From contig NC_088327.1 of NCBI RefSeq assembly GCF_036884655.1, positions 18,314,001 to 18,378,000 on the forward strand: a stretch of 64,000 bases of DNA, given 5' to 3'. A model generated the notes under the pieces. That model searched no databases. It was not told the origin of the DNA and was given only the letters and a program-made list of their open reading frames with translations. The DNA comes from Musa acuminata AAA Group (taxonomy: Eukaryota; Streptophyta; Magnoliopsida; Zingiberales; Musaceae). Shown in pieces: positions 21,793-35,653 of this stretch (positions are counted from its first letter, which is position 1; each line of letters begins with the position of its first letter). A program made the translations under genes and the position numbers.

Positions 21793-23370
21793 TATTAGGA
21801 ATGAGTCAGCACTAAGAGGGGGGGGGGGGGGGTTGTGAATTAGTACAGCGGATAAAAACGTCGTTTTTGTAAAATCTTTGTTCATAAAAAACCGATCTCG
21901 GAAAGTGTTTCACTTTAAAGCGTTTATAAGAATGTAATGAGCAAATAAAGTAAGTAAATCGGTTTACAATATGAGAATTAAAAGCAGAACAAGAATGTAA
22001 ACCGATTTATAGTGGTTCGGTCGTCGTGACCTACATCCACTCCATTGATTCTTCTTCCGTCGAGGCCACCGGCATCCACTAATGATCTTCTTTCAATGGG
22101 CGAAGATCGACTATCCTTTTATAACCCTCTTCTCCTTTTCACAGGTTTAGGAGACAATCTTTAGGAGTTCACACAAGATTACAGTAGTGTTTTCTTTCTT
22201 TTTGACTCTCTATTCTTGTGTATGTTAACCAGGGATGAGAGGGGTATTTATAGGCCCCAAGTTGATTCAAACTTGGAGCCTAAAATGTCTCATCCCGGGT
22301 TTCCCGGGTATGGGTGGTATCACCACCTATGTTGGGCGGTACCACCGCCTACAACACTAACACTGGGCGATACCACCGCCTAGTCTAGCGGTACCATTGC
22401 TTGACAGTCAGTCTCTCAGAGACTGTGTCTAGGTAGTACTACTACCCAGACTGGCGGTACCACCGCCTGACATTGACACTGGGCGGTACGACCACCTAGT
22501 TTGACTATACCACCGCCTAACATAGTCTCGGAGACAGTACCACCTGTTGGTTCACTGTTTGGGCCTTTCACTTAGACCAACATAGTCCATACATGGGCCC
22601 AACTGGCCCATAATTTGGTTGGCCCAAATCCAACCCAATTATGTGCTAACTACGAATATTAAGACATTTACTAAGCTAAATAAGTCTGTAAGTCTAGGTT
22701 TCTTCTAGCGAGCTTCCAACGATCTTCCGGCGAACTTCCGACGATCTCTCGGCAATGTTCCAGCGGACTCCCGGCAAGCTCCTAGACTTCATGATAATCT
22801 TCTTAGCGAGTTCTAACAAGATTCTTTGGCAAGCTCCTGGACTTCTCAATCTATTCCGACAGAACATCCGACAAACATCCGGACTTCCGATGAACACTCG
22901 AACTCCCAACGAAATCTCGTTCTTGACTCCGGGACTTCATTTTGCTTTATGCCTTGCTATCACAGTTAATCCTGCACACTTAAAACCCACTTTGATCTCG
23001 AAAATTATTATAAAACTAATCAAGTGTTGTCTGGCATGTCATTGGTTTATCGATGCTTCATCCGATTATTCGGCGCATCGTCCTCTCTTGCAGCCTATTG
23101 CCCAATCGGCCAGTTGACCTTTGCATCTCCGATTTTCTTGACGCAATATCTACTCTTATTGGCCTGATACCTGAACCCATGGCCCGAAGCCTTCTATCGA
23201 TGCGTCGACCGATCCTTCGGTGCGACGTCCAATCTTCTGACATGTTTTCTCTAGTCCAACATGATTCTTCTTGCTTTAATTATCTCTCCCTGGTCAAAGC
23301 TTCCTGTGTCACACAGATCAAATCATAAACACGATCAATTGGTTTCATCATCAAAATCTGAGATTCAACA
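21793..23370 (-). repeat. Element E left LTR (3' LTR)
   Basis: 1578 bases, TATTAGGAATG...ATTCAACA; the first TG has become TA. Poly-G stem-loop at 21809-21845, TATA segment near 22248, hairpin motifs 22315-22550, 11-bp repeats from about 22695 to 22770. Confidence 0.92.
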
Positions 23371-25679
23371 ATCTCCCCCTTTTTGTTGATGACAATCATT
23401 TGATGACGGAGTTAACTTTTAACTCCCTCTATCAATATGCCATATTGATAGAACTCTTGGATTCAAAAATCCAAGCAACATGTCATAATAAAATCATGCA
23501 TAACATCATACTTCTCCCCCTTTGTCATCAATAAAAATGAGAAGTTCAACTATCAAGTGTTTAGACATATAAGTTTAAATCATTGCATAATCTCTAATTT
23601 TATCATCATGCAAGTTTTATGACATACAACTAGCAAATTTGTTCATCATCTTACAACATGCATAATCACCAAATCATCATTAATTTTAAAGATGTGCAAG
23701 ATTATAAATTTTGTAAGTTTGCATTTTTGCTTCTTAAAATATGCAAGATAGCACTTCTTGGTGATGTTCAAGATAGCAAGTTCTACATCATGTAAGCTAG
23801 TGAATTTTACACATGAAAGTTGGCAAAGTTTTACATCTTTTGAGATAAGCAAGTTTTTTGCTTCTCTTTATGATGTGCAAACTAACAACTTTTCTCCTCC
23901 TTTGTCATTGTCAAAAAGAAGGGAAGAATACAATTTTATAATTCTTTTTCCTTTACATTAATTTCTAAATCATGACAAAGATAAAGTATCATTCTTAATT
24001 GCAATATCGTATCATTTCATAAAATGATAATTGTTGACTTTCACATCATAAAAAATCATAGTATTGCATGCATCATTCCAAATCAGAAATATTTTAAATC
24101 ATGATGGTATCAAAATGTTAAATTACATTACATCCTACCATGCAAGATCATAACTTCTCATTTGTATATATCAACATAATATCATGAGTATTGCATGATT
24201 TCATATCATCACATGAAGGATAACAAGAAAATTTTGGTGATACGATATACAAATCATGAGGACAAATTGTGAATATCAAGAGGCATATTATGATTATTTT
24301 GGATAACTCAAATAGCGAAAAGAAAGAATCATAGTAGACTATCTTGATTTATAAAAAGAATTTTCAAGTTATAATTCCGAGAAATCAAGAGAAACCATGA
24401 TTCATTTTAATAAATCTCCTTTTAAATAAATAACGAAAAGAATTCTTAGGAGATCATGATATAGATAAAATTCATTTAATCTTGTAGGAGAACAAGATCT
24501 CAATTCATGCATATAAAATCTCTCAATTTATTATGAATCATAAAAATTGTAATTCCGAAAATTCATGATTCATTTAGATAGTAGATAATAAAAAGAAACA
24601 TCGAGGATAAGTCTCTTTTTTTAGTGAATAGCAAAAAGAAACAAGGAGAAAATGATCTTAATTCATAGAAAGATTTCAAGTATCAAATATCAAGAAATCA
24701 AGATCATGAATTGAATTATTTTTCTCTTTAGTAAATGGCAAAGAGAAACATAAGATATCAAATAAGAGATCTTGATTCATAAAAGATTTCATGTTATAAA
24801 TCTTGAAGAATCAAGATAAAGCTCATTCAAATTCAAATCATCAAATCATCAAAATTGTTTTCAATAGATTCAAAAAGAAACATAGATAGATTCGTTAATC
24901 TCTCGTGTTTTTTGAAAAAAATCAATAAAGTAGAAAAAAATTTAAGGAGAAAGCTTTCCTCTTTTTAGTTGTTTCAATTCATGTGATTTATTTTAGAAGT
25001 AAGCCTTTTTCATTTATGCCAAATAAAAACATGCATCAACGTTTAAAACCGAAAAACAAATTTCATCATCAGGTCCAAAAACATGACACATGAAACATAT
25101 GGCTTCTTTAAATAAGAGATTTGATTTATCATTTGAAGTCCAATAACAATACATTTTCTTTTTTATGTGTTTTATTTTATGTGATTGATTTCATTTAAAT
25201 ATGCTCAAGTTTTTCATATGAAAACCATCCATCTTGTTCAAAATCGAAAAAGCAACTTTCATTGTGACAAAGATCAATAAGCCATGAATAACAAAAATCA
25301 TCATGCATAATTTTGAAAATATAAAACTATTAAACATGATTTCAAATCATCATTATGTATCATTAAATCATCAAGTATGATTTCATTAATCATAAAATAT
25401 TTTTAAATGAAATCAAAAAGTAATACGAAAATCATTAAGATACACATTAATGCTTCTTAAAAACATACATAGGATTTATCTTAAGCATTCAATTTAAGTC
25501 TAATATCTTGTTCCTTTATCATAAAGCATGTAATTTTAATGATCATTTTCAAAATTACTAGAAGGATATCCATGATTCCTAAATTTGTTATTTTTATCAT
25601 GCAATTTTTAAAAAATAATTTATATATAATTTTTCTAAACTAATTTAAGAATAACTCATGAAATGCATCATATAATTTC
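23371..25679. other. Element E AT-rich noncoding interior
   Basis: Stops in all frames. It contains degenerate repeats around GCAAGCTAGCAAGTTTTAC (about 23580-23900) and a second repeat class with TCATGATTCAT and AATAACAAAAAGAA (about 24300-24900). Much of it aligns with 37638-40100 of element F, for example 24340-24460 with 39075-39195. Confidence 0.75.
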
Positions 25680-26632
25680 GAAATAAAGCAAAGGGGTTTT
25701 GGTTACCTCATCGTCAAAAGTCGTTAAGGCATAGTTTGCCACCTCGCCTTCATCGGTTTGCTCCTCATCATCGGATGAGCTCGATTCATCCCAAAGTGCT
25801 TCCCTCTTCTTGTGTTCATAGCAAGTAGTTACATTTTTTTTAAGTTTATTTTTATTCTTTAATTCTTGTTTCATGAACTTTTTAAATTTCGTAGTGAGGA
25901 GATCAAGTTCACTATCACTTGAGCTTTTGCTCAAGTGGTTTTTAATTGTTCTAAGTGTCAAATCCTTCCTATTCTTTGGAAGATTGTTCTCAAGTTCATC
26001 ATATTCAATATATGCCATAAAGCTCATTTCATATGTCATTAAAGACCCAAAAAGTTCTTCGAGTGAAAAATGGTTCAAGTTCTTTGATTCTTATATTGCC
26101 ATTATTTTTTAATCCCAATTTTTAGAAAGTGATCGTAAAACTTTATTAATAAGTTCAAAATTGAAAAACATTTGCCAAGTTCTTTAAAACCATTGACGAC
26201 ATCCGTAAAATGGGTGTGCATGTCAATAATAGTTTCGCTAAGCTTTATTCAAAATAGTTCAAAATCATACATTAAAAGATTAACTTTAGACTATTTAACT
26301 CTATTTGTGCCTTCGTGCGTGATTTCAAGAGTGCGCCAAATATCGAAAATTGTTTCGTAAGTAGAAATCCGATTGAATTCATTTTTGTCTAAGGTGCAAA
26401 ATAAGACATTCATAGCCTTTGCATTTAAAGAGAAAGTCTTCTTCTCCAACTTATTCCAATCGTTCATTAGAAGAGAATACTTTTGAAAACCAAATTCGAC
26501 TATATTCTATAAATCGAGATTCAACGAAAGCAAGAAAACTCTCATTCAAGTTTTCCAATATGTGTAGTCCATCCCAATAAACATGGGAGGATGAATGAGA
26601 GAGTGGCCCTCTTGAAAGCCGAAAAGAGCCAT
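25680..26632 (-). pseudogene. Element E gag remnant
   Basis: Minus strand from the ATG at 26632. Pieces match B gag: EELFGSLMTYEM, NNLPKNRKDLTL, a damaged zinc knuckle TCYEHKK and WDESSSSDDEE. Numerous stops and frameshifts; the second half of the knuckle is missing. It has the same TGA as element B after the YELF-equivalent position. Confidence 0.82.
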
Positions 26633-26692
26633 TTCTCTTGGGTATTAAACCAAATGAGAAATAACGAGGCTCTGATACCAACTATTAGGAAT

Positions 26693-28267
26693 GAGTCAGC
26701 ACTAAGAGTGGGGGGAGTGAATTAGTGTAGCGGATAAAAACATCAGTTTTGTAAAATCTTCGTTTGTCGAAAACCGATCTCGGAAAGTGATTAACTTTAA
26801 AGTGTTTGCAAGAATATAATGAGCAAATAAAGTAAGTAAATTAGTTTGCAATATAAGAATTAAAATCAGAACAAGAATGCAAACCAATTTATAGTGGTTC
26901 GGTCATCGTGACCTACATCCACTCCACTGATTCCTCTTCCGTCGAGGCTACCGGCATCCACTAACGATCTTCTTTCAACGAGCGAAAATCAACTACCCTT
27001 TTACAACCCTCTTCTCCTTTTCATGGGTTTAGGAGACAATCTTTACACCCCTTTCACTCTTCTCTAAAACTATACTAATACTTAGAGCTTTTAGAGAAGT
27101 TCACACAAGATTACAATAGCGTTTTCTTTCTTTTTCACTCTCTATTCTTGTGTATATTAACCAGGGATGAGAGGGGTATTTATAGGCCTTAAGTTGATTC
27201 AAACTTGGAGCCTAAAAATATCTCATCCCAAGTATCCCGGGTATGGGCGGTACCACCGCCTATGTTGGACGCTACCACTACCTGTAGCACTGACACTATG
27301 CGGTACTACCACCCAATCTAGCGGTACCACCACCTGACAGTCTCTCAGAGACTATGTCTAGGTCGTACCACTGCCCAGTCTGACGGTACCACCGCCTGAC
27401 ATAGTCTCAGAGACTGTGCCACGACGGTGCCACCTGTTGGGTCACTGTTTGTGCCTTTCACTTGGCCCAACATAGTCCATACATGGGCCCAACTGGCTCC
27501 TAATTGGGTTGGCCCAATTCCAACCTAATTATGTACTAACTGTGAATATTAAGACATTTACTAAGCTAAATAAGTATATAAGTCTAGGTTTCTTCCAGCG
27601 AGCTTCCGACGATCTTTCGGCGAACTTCCGATTGTCTCTCGGTAATGTTCCAGCGGACTTCCGGCAAGCTCTTGGACTTTATGACGATCTTCTTGGTAAT
27701 TTTCGATGAGATTCTTTGGCAAGCTCTTGGACTTCTCAGCTAATTCTGATAGAACTTCCAACGAATATTCGGACTTCCGACGAACTCTCAAACTCCTAAC
27801 GAAATCTCGTTCTTGACTCCGGGACTTCATTTTGTTTTATGTCTTGCTATCATAGTTAATCTTGCACACTTAAAACCCACTTCGATCTAAACAATTATTA
27901 TAAAGCTAATCAAGTGTTGTCGGGTATGTCATTGGTTTATTGATGCTTCATCCGATTATTCGGCGCATTGTCCTCTCTTGCGGTCTATTGCCTAATCAAT
28001 CAATTGACCTCCCCAATTCTGATTTCCTTGGTGCAATATCTGCTCTTCTTGGCCCGATGCCTGAACCCATGGCCCAAATCCTTCTGTCGATACGTCGACC
28101 GATCCTTCGATGCAACATCTAATCTTCTAACATGTTTTCTCTAGCCCTACATAATTCTTCCTGCTTTAATTATCTCTCCCTGATCAAAGCTTCTTATGTC
28201 ACTCAAAACATAGATCAATTCATAAACACTATCAATTGGTTTCATCATCAAAATCTGAGATTCAATA
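26693..28267 (-). repeat. Element E right LTR (5' LTR)
   Basis: Partner of 21793-23370. Preceded by CTCTGATACCA (primer-binding site on the minus strand). Ends ATTCAATA, then the target duplication. TATA segment near 27178, hairpin motifs 27245-27430, 11-bp repeats 27595-27680. Confidence 0.92.
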
Positions 28268-28783
28268 TGGCCGTGACTTTAGGTGCTGAATGGGCAATTC
28301 AATTGGCCCAATTCAGCCCTGTTAAGGGCCCAATTGGCCCCTAACTAAGTTAGTGGGATTATCTCCCAATCCTAACTCAACTTATGGTCTAACTATGATA
28401 ATTAAGATATTTAAACAAGTAATATCTGTCTGGTATGTCAATTGTTCTCTCGATGAACTTCCAGCGAACTTCTCGGCAAACTTCCAGCGAACTCCCGACG
28501 AACTCTCAGTGAACTCCCGACGAACTCTCAACGAACTCCCGATGAACTCTCGACAAACTTCTGATGAACTCTCAGTGAGCTCCCGATGAACTCTTGGCGA
28601 GGTTCCGACAAACTTCCGGCACATCATCCAAATCTTCGACGTATCGTCCGATATTTGACTCTGGCCCAACAGATGCTTTATGCCTTACCGCTATCATAGT
28701 TAATCCTACACACTTATCTCAACATATAGATTAGATCAAATAATTTACCAATTAATTTCATCATCAAAATTCAAGATTCAACA
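28268..28783 (-). repeat. SIRE-like LTR C, part right of element E
   Basis: Continuation of 21001-21792; ends AAGATTCAACA. At about 28452-28615 it contains a clean array of an 11-base unit (CGAACTCCCGA / TGAACTCTCAG). Confidence 0.85.
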
Positions 28784-30078
28784 CTAAGAAGGGGGGGGGG
28801 GGTGAATTAGTGCTTATGATAAAAATTTCGTCGATTCGGAAAACTTCAATGATTTTGAAAAACTTGATTCGATGAAAGCCATATTGGAAATGATATCGAA
28901 AGTGTATTTCACTTGAAGTAAATATAATGAGCAATTAAAACAGAGAATAATAGTAATGAAGAGCAAAAGAATAGTGCACACCAAATTTATAGTGGTTCGG
29001 TCGTCGTGATCTACATCCACTCCCGATTCTTCCTCCATTGAGGCCATCGGTGTCCACTAACGGTCTTCCTTCAATGGGCGAACACCAACTACCCTCTTAC
29101 AACTCTTTTTCCTTTTTATAGGTTTAGGAGACAACCTTTTACAAGCCCTACACATCTCTCAGATTGATCACAAAGCTAAAGAAGGAGGTGGGCACTTAGC
29201 ACTTTTTCAACACTTATACAACCAAAATCTTAAGACTTTTGTTCACACTTTTCGTACTCTTTCATGTAGGAAAGAGTAGGGTATTTATAGGCTCCAATGG
29301 CTTTAAAAATGGAGCCAAAAAGTGTCTTATCCAGGATTTCTAGGTTATTAGCGGTACTACCATCTGCAAACTGACACTAGGCGGTACCACCACCCAGTCT
29401 GGGTGGTACAACTACCTGATAGAGCCTCGTAAACTGGGCTCCAATGGTACCACCACCTAACAGGGTGGTACCACCACTTGACTGCATTAACTGCCGACGG
29501 TACCACCACTTGGCAGCATTAACTGCCAACGGTACCATCACTTGATGTGGCTCCAAGTAGTTGAATGGGCCATCCAACCAGCCCAATTCAGCCCTGTTTC
29601 GGGCATAGTTCGCCCCTAATTGAGTTAGTAGGATTTTTCCTCAAACTAACTCAAATTAAAGTTCTAACTATGATATTTAAGGCTAAAACAATTATGATAC
29701 AAGGAATTTAAATTGTTCGGCACATCAATTATTCAATTGAACTCTCAGTGAACTTCTGGCGAACTCCTGGCGATCTTCTGACGAGCTTTCGGTGAACTTC
29801 CGACAATCTTCCAATGAGCTTTCGGCGAACTCCCGATGAACTTTCGGTGAGCTTTTAGTGAACTCCCGGCGAGCTTTCACTACATCGTTTGATCCTTCGG
29901 TGTATCCCCTGATTCATCTAGCCCGATGCCCAATCATTGACTCTGACCCAACTTTGATTCTTCTTTAATCATTTTGCCTTTCTCACGATCGTAGTTAGTC
30001 CTGCATCACTTATCTCAACACATTGATGAGATTATTAATTCACTAATCGATTTCATCATCAAAATCCAAGATTCAATA
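28784..30078 (-). repeat. SIRE-like LTR C', abutting C
   Basis: Starts at CTAAGAAGGGG, lacking the first ~20 bases of the LTR, and ends AAGATTCAATA. It shares with C the CAATTCAGCCCTGTT block, the TTTATAGG promoter segment (near 29284), hairpin motifs (29350-29540) and 11-bp repeats (29745-29880). No internal sequence separates it from C. Confidence 0.82.
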
Positions 30079-33000
30079 GACGGGAGTAACAAGGAGTTGT
30101 GTCCCTTGAGGTTACGTTGAGACGCCGATTGGATCCCGATCCCCACTAGAGATCCGTCGAAGATCTCCGATTCACATATCGGAGGAAGTTATGTGTTTCG
30201 TGAGAAAATAGTGGGAGCATAATAAGATAGAAGACCATATCTTAGTTGTTTACCGTTTGTAAAGTTTGAATGTTATTTATTTCTACTACATGATTATTTT
30301 CAGAAAATATCGCTTTCAAATCCCTTATGTGGCATACTTAATGTCAACCGTCTCATTGGTCCAAACTACACGGATTGGCTCTGCAACCTGAGAATCATTC
30401 TCATATCCGTAAACTGTTTGAGGAACAGGGAAGGACTCAGCGATATGAGATATCCAAGAGCCTCTTTCGCACTAGGATGACTGAGGAGACATCGATTTAG
30501 AACCATGTCTGAAGGATGATTAAGTGGATAGAGAAACTCACAGGTCTATGAATGGTTCTAAAGGATAACCTATGTGTGGATCTTATGCTTCAGTCCCTAC
30601 CATATTCCTTTTCACGGTTCATAATGAATTTTAATATAAATAAGCTTGAGGTGACTTTCCTTGAGCTCCTTAATATATTGAGGGAGGTAGAGAGCACTAT
30701 CAAAAAAGAGAAGCCAGTTCTTTATACTAGTGAGACCAAAAATAAAATAAAGGTAGAAAAGTCCCTTAAGAAGGGTAAGGGCAAGGGCAAACCGGGTAAA
30801 GCAAAGATTGCTAAGAAAGAACCGACAAAGAACAAAGGCCAGTACTTCCACTGTGGCAAAGATGGGCACTAGAAGAGGAACTGTAAAGAGTACCTTGCAG
30901 AGAGGGTGAAACAAAAGCTTGGAGAAGCTTCAGGTACATTTATGATCAGTCTCCATTTGTCAAACTCTTTTGATAACACATGGGTATCGAAAACCAGTAG
31001 TGCTTATCACATCTGTAATTTGTTGCAGGTTCTGACAAAACCTAGGAGATTGGCGAGAGGCGAGATGGACCTCAAGATGGAAAGTGGAACAAAAGTTGCT
31101 ACAGTAGCTATTGGTGAGGTTACCCTACATTTGCCTAGTGGAGCTATTATTGCATTGGATACATGTTATTTTGTTCCTTCTATTATCAAAAATATTATTT
31201 TCATTTCATGTTTGATAGTTAGTGGATATAAATTAGTTTTTTAGAATAATTGTTGTTCAATAATATTAGATGATGAGATCATCACGAGAGGAACATTGCA
31301 TAATGGTTTGTTTATACTAGACACTACTCCACATATCATGAATGTAAGTGTGTCCAAGAGGAAACGAGATGAGGTGAACAATGCATACCTATGGCATTGT
31401 AGGCTAGGTCACATCCATGAGGGAAGGATTCAAAAGTTGCTAAATAATGGATATCTAGATCCATTCGACTATGAGTCATATGCAACTTGCGAGCCTTGTT
31501 TTTGTAGAAAACTGACCAACTCTCCATTTAGTGGAACTAGAGAGAGGGCCATTGAGCTGTTGGAACTCATACATAGTGATGTATGCAATCCCATATCAAT
31601 TCATATCATAAGTGGTTACTCCTACTTCATTACCTTTACTGATGATCTCTCGGACATGTGTACTTAATGAAGGTCCGAGGCCTTAAGAAATTCAAAAATA
31701 TAAGAATGAAGTAGAGAATTAGATTGAAAAGAGTATTAAGATTCTTTGATCAGATCGAGGAGGTGAGTACTTGAGTACAGAGTTCACCTAGTTCCTCAAA
31801 AGACCATAGGATTCTATCCCAATGGACACCTCCTTATACACTTCAACTCAATAGTGTATTTGAAAAGATGAATCATATAATGTTATATATGGTGCGGTCT
31901 ATGATGAGCTTCACCGAACTACCCGTCTTATTTTGGGGATACGCCATAGAGACCGCAGCTTACCTTCTGAACAAAGTTCCAACTAAGTCGGTAGTATCTA
32001 TATCATATGAGATATGGAAAGGGAAGAAGCCTCATCTTAAGATTGTTAAGATTTGGGATTGCCCTGCCCACATTAAATGATATAACCCCGATAAGCTGTA
32101 ATCTAGGATGGAGCGGTACAAGTTCGTGGGATACCCCAAGGAAACTTATGGATATTATTTCTCTCACCCTGAGGACCAAAAAGTCTTTGTAGCCAAGAGA
32201 ACGGTGTTCCTTCGGAAGGAACACATTCTTAGTGGAGATAGTGGGAGCATGATAGAGTTGAGCGAGATTGAAAAATCTAGTTCAAGCACCACTCCATAGC
32301 CTGAGTCTGTTCAGGTACCTAACACACAAGTTCCAACTATATATATGTCCGATAGAGTATCTTATCATCCTGAGAGATATATAGGACATATTAAATGAAA
32401 GGATGTTGAGGATATTGATCCTCAGACCTACGAGGAGGGGATTACGAGTATAGACTCCGGAAAGTGGTAAGAAGCCAAGAATTCTAAGATGGATTTCATA
32501 TACTCTAACAAAGTTTGGAACCTAGTTAATGCACCCAAGGGTATTCTACCCATTGGTTATAAGTGGATCTTCAAGAAAAATATCAGAGTAGATAGAAAGG
32601 TAGAGACCTATAAAGCAAGGCTAGTGGTTAAAGGATATCGTCAAAGGTAAGGTGTTGACTATGACGAACCCTTCTCACTCGTAGTCATGCTAAAATCCAT
32701 CTGAATTCTATTGGTTATTGCAGCACACTATGATTATGAGATCTGGTAGATGAATGTGAAAATTACATTCCTCAACGACAACCTCGAGGAGGAGGTGTAT
32801 ATGATATAGTCTGAGGGATTCATGTCCAAGGACAGCCCAGATAAAGTGTGTAGGTTGCTTAGGTCAATTTATGGACTGAAGCAAGTTTTCCAAAGTTGGA
32901 ACATAAGATTTGATGAGACGATCAGATCTTATGACTTCGTTAAGAATGAAGATAAGCCTTGTGTATACATGAAGGTAAGTGAGAGTGCTATCACCTTCTT

Positions 33001-33956
33001 GGTGTTATATGTGGTTGACATCCTGATTATTGGGAATGAAGTAGGAATGCTATCCACAATAAAGGATTGGTTATCTAAACACTTCTCCATGAAGGACTTG
33101 GGGGAAGCATCCTATATCTTGGGGATTTGGATCTATAGAGATAGATCTGAGATAATACTTGACTTGTCCCAATCCAGGTACATAGACACCATTATCAAAA
33201 GGTTTGGCATAAAAAATTCTAAGAGATGTCTCGTCCTAAATAAAGAGTGAACATGGATAGGATACTCTATGCCTTAGTGATAGGGTCTATCATGTATATC
33301 ATGCTATATACCAGGCCTGATATAGCGCATGCTCTGAGTGTAACGAGCAAGTTCAGGCGGATAAAAGCTTGGAGTACTAGAAAGCAGTAAAGTATATCCT
33401 TAAGTACTTAATAAGGATTGAGGATCTTTTACTAGTATATGGAGGTATTAACCTTAGGGTTGAAGGTTACACGGACTCAAGTTTCCAGTCCGATGTCGAA
33501 GATGACAAGTCGAATTCAGGGTATGTATACACCCTAAATGGATAAGCAGCATGCTGGAAGAGTTCCAAGTAGGATACTACTGCTAACTCGACCATAAAGG
33601 CGGAGTACATTGCTTCAGCAAAGGCAACAAAAGAGGGAGTTTGGATGAAGTTCATCACAAATCTAGGAGTCGTGCCGAGCAACAAGGAGCCTATTCCCTA
33701 ATATTACTATAACAATAGGACGATTGCTCAAGCAAAGGAACCTAGGTCTCATCAGAAGCATAAGCACATTCTGATGAGGTTCCACCTAATTAGAGAGATC
33801 ATGGCCCGAGGAAATATAGTAGTGGAAAGAGTTTTATCTGAAGATAACATCACAGATCCACTAATAAAGTCATTATATTATATTGTCTTTGAGCGTCATA
33901 GGGGGTTTGATGGGGATCAGACACATAGGTGATTAACTTTAGGTCAAGTGGGAGAT
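30079..33956 (+). pseudogene. Ty1/copia element D gag-pol, decayed
   Basis: Plus-strand relatives of element A. A leader (30079-30300) is followed by gag with GPNYTDWLCNLRIIL, then a large internal gag deletion, a basic tract and a damaged knuckle near 30840-30880. Protease is decayed. The GAG-pre-integrase motif LWHCRLGHIHEGRIQKLL lies near 31390 and integrase to about 32300. RT at 32560-33240 contains KARLVVKGY and SIYGLKQVFQSW. The catalytic motif YVDD reads YVVD (about 33010), so the key Asp is lost. RNase H remnants continue to about 33890. Many stops and frameshifts. A purine tract AAGTGGGAGAT precedes the 3' LTR. Confidence 0.88.
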
Positions 33957-35653
33957 TGCTAGTCATAGGTGCCCTGCAAGCCAATCACATGAGTGATGGC
34001 ACGTGTGACATGACACGCACTCTTTTTGCTTATTATATTATTTAATATTTTATCATTTTATATTACTTGTTATATAAATATATATTGTGATGTCCATGGA
34101 TCTACACAATGGGAATTGGATCATGATGAGATCACGATAATGAGATCGATTCTCCTTTAAACATATACCCTAAATAATTCTAATAATTCTAATCATAGAT
34201 TATTCAAGAGGGACATCGAGATAACCGAACAAACTAGTATACTATATACTCATCCATATAATGGAGATAGCTAGTCTCATAGTTACTCGTATAGGGACAC
34301 TAGGGATACAATGTAGGTGCTCATTGGAGAACGAGTTCATTGTTTGATCCGTTCACAGAATGCTAGATGGTTGATGATGCCTTATTATCAGACAGTGATT
34401 TCGTAGTCCTAGTGGTATTTCTAGACCTTAGACTTGAGATACCAAGGATGTCCTGTATAAGTACTCCACTCTTTGATATTGGACTTATAGACTTGGAAGT
34501 TCTAGATCTAGCACAACTAGTCATCGGGAGTGGTAACCAATCTTACGAGGGCTATTGAGTATTGATAGACGATCATCTGCTCTCGATGTCATAAAAAAAA
34601 TATTCTTTGTGTTCTTGCTTAGACAAATCCTTGGCCATGGTCATTCAAATTGAGAGAAAAGGAGTTCTCCGGGAGAATCTGATTAGAGCGAGACTCAAGT
34701 AGAAATCGTATAGGCCTAACAGCACCATGCCTGGTATACGGTCTCTAGGATATTAGATAGATAAGGAACTATAGATATAAGATAGTTGAGGATAGACATA
34801 TCTAGTGGATTGGATTCCCTTGTATCTTCTAGGGACTACGGCGTAGTGGCCTAATACGTCCGTAGTCAATGAGTCAAGTAAATTATTATAGAGATAATAA
34901 TTCACTGAGTCGGAATGATTTCTAACAGGTATGACTCATGACCAACCTAATATTGAGCCTAAAGTGTTACACACATATTTTAGGTATTGCGATGAATAGA
35001 TGTTCGGATATAAGATAATCATTGGAGCCCCTATCTTATTGGATATCCAATAAGCCCCTGAATTATTGGATCCTATGGATAAGATCCAAAAAGTACCAAT
35101 GAGAGATTATTGGATAGAGACCCACTAATCTAAGAGGCTTGGGTAGTTGGATGGAGACCTAATACTCAATATGATAAGATCCATTAGGATTAAGTTGACA
35201 AAGGGCCTCTATAAATAGGAGTGAACCAAAGGGCCATGGGCTAGGTTCTTTTTGGATACCTTCTTCTATTATCCTCTCTCCCTCTCCTCCTCATATTACA
35301 GCCCCTATTTAGGGTGTGTGGACAGTAAGAAGGGGCAATCCCTTCTTGATTGCGTGGTGCATGCGAGGAAGAGTTTTGGGCAATGATTTGAGGAGCGTCT
35401 TTGTAGTCCCTGTCGTGTGGATCACCACTAGAGAGGAGGGCATTTAAACTCCTTTATATAATCCCATAGATTTGTAGGAATTCAGGGATATACGATCTCC
35501 CTAGGTAATTCTCTTACATGTAGTATTTCAATTTCGCGGGTTTTTGTGCACCAACTTTTGCACGATGATAAGAAACCTTTTTCTACAAAAATTTTAGAAT
35601 TTTACTTTTTGTTCTTCTGCTATGCATGTGATATCACCTCAGATTTCCCAACA
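33957..35653 (+). repeat. Element D 3' LTR
   Basis: Starts TGCTAGTCATAGG just after the purine tract and ends TTTCCCAACA; TATA box CTCTATAAATAGG near 35204-35216. Aligns with the A LTR (inverted) and with 19998-20977. Confidence 0.85.

Larger units (their letters stand above)
21793..28267 (-). mobile_element. Gag-only non-autonomous SIRE-like element E (TR-GAG-like)
   Basis: Bounded by LTRs 21793-23370 and 26693-28267 and by a perfect 5-bp target duplication TGGCC (21788-21792, 28268-28272), inside LTR C. It has a primer-binding site (TGGTATCAGAG just left of 26693) and a polypurine tract at 23371. The interior of 3.3 kb carries only a decayed gag; the place of pol is taken by about 2.3 kb of AT-rich noncoding sequence. 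Element F has the same structure and related interior, so the loss of pol predates the two insertions. Mobilisation would need proteins from an autonomous relative such as B (inference). Confidence 0.9.
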
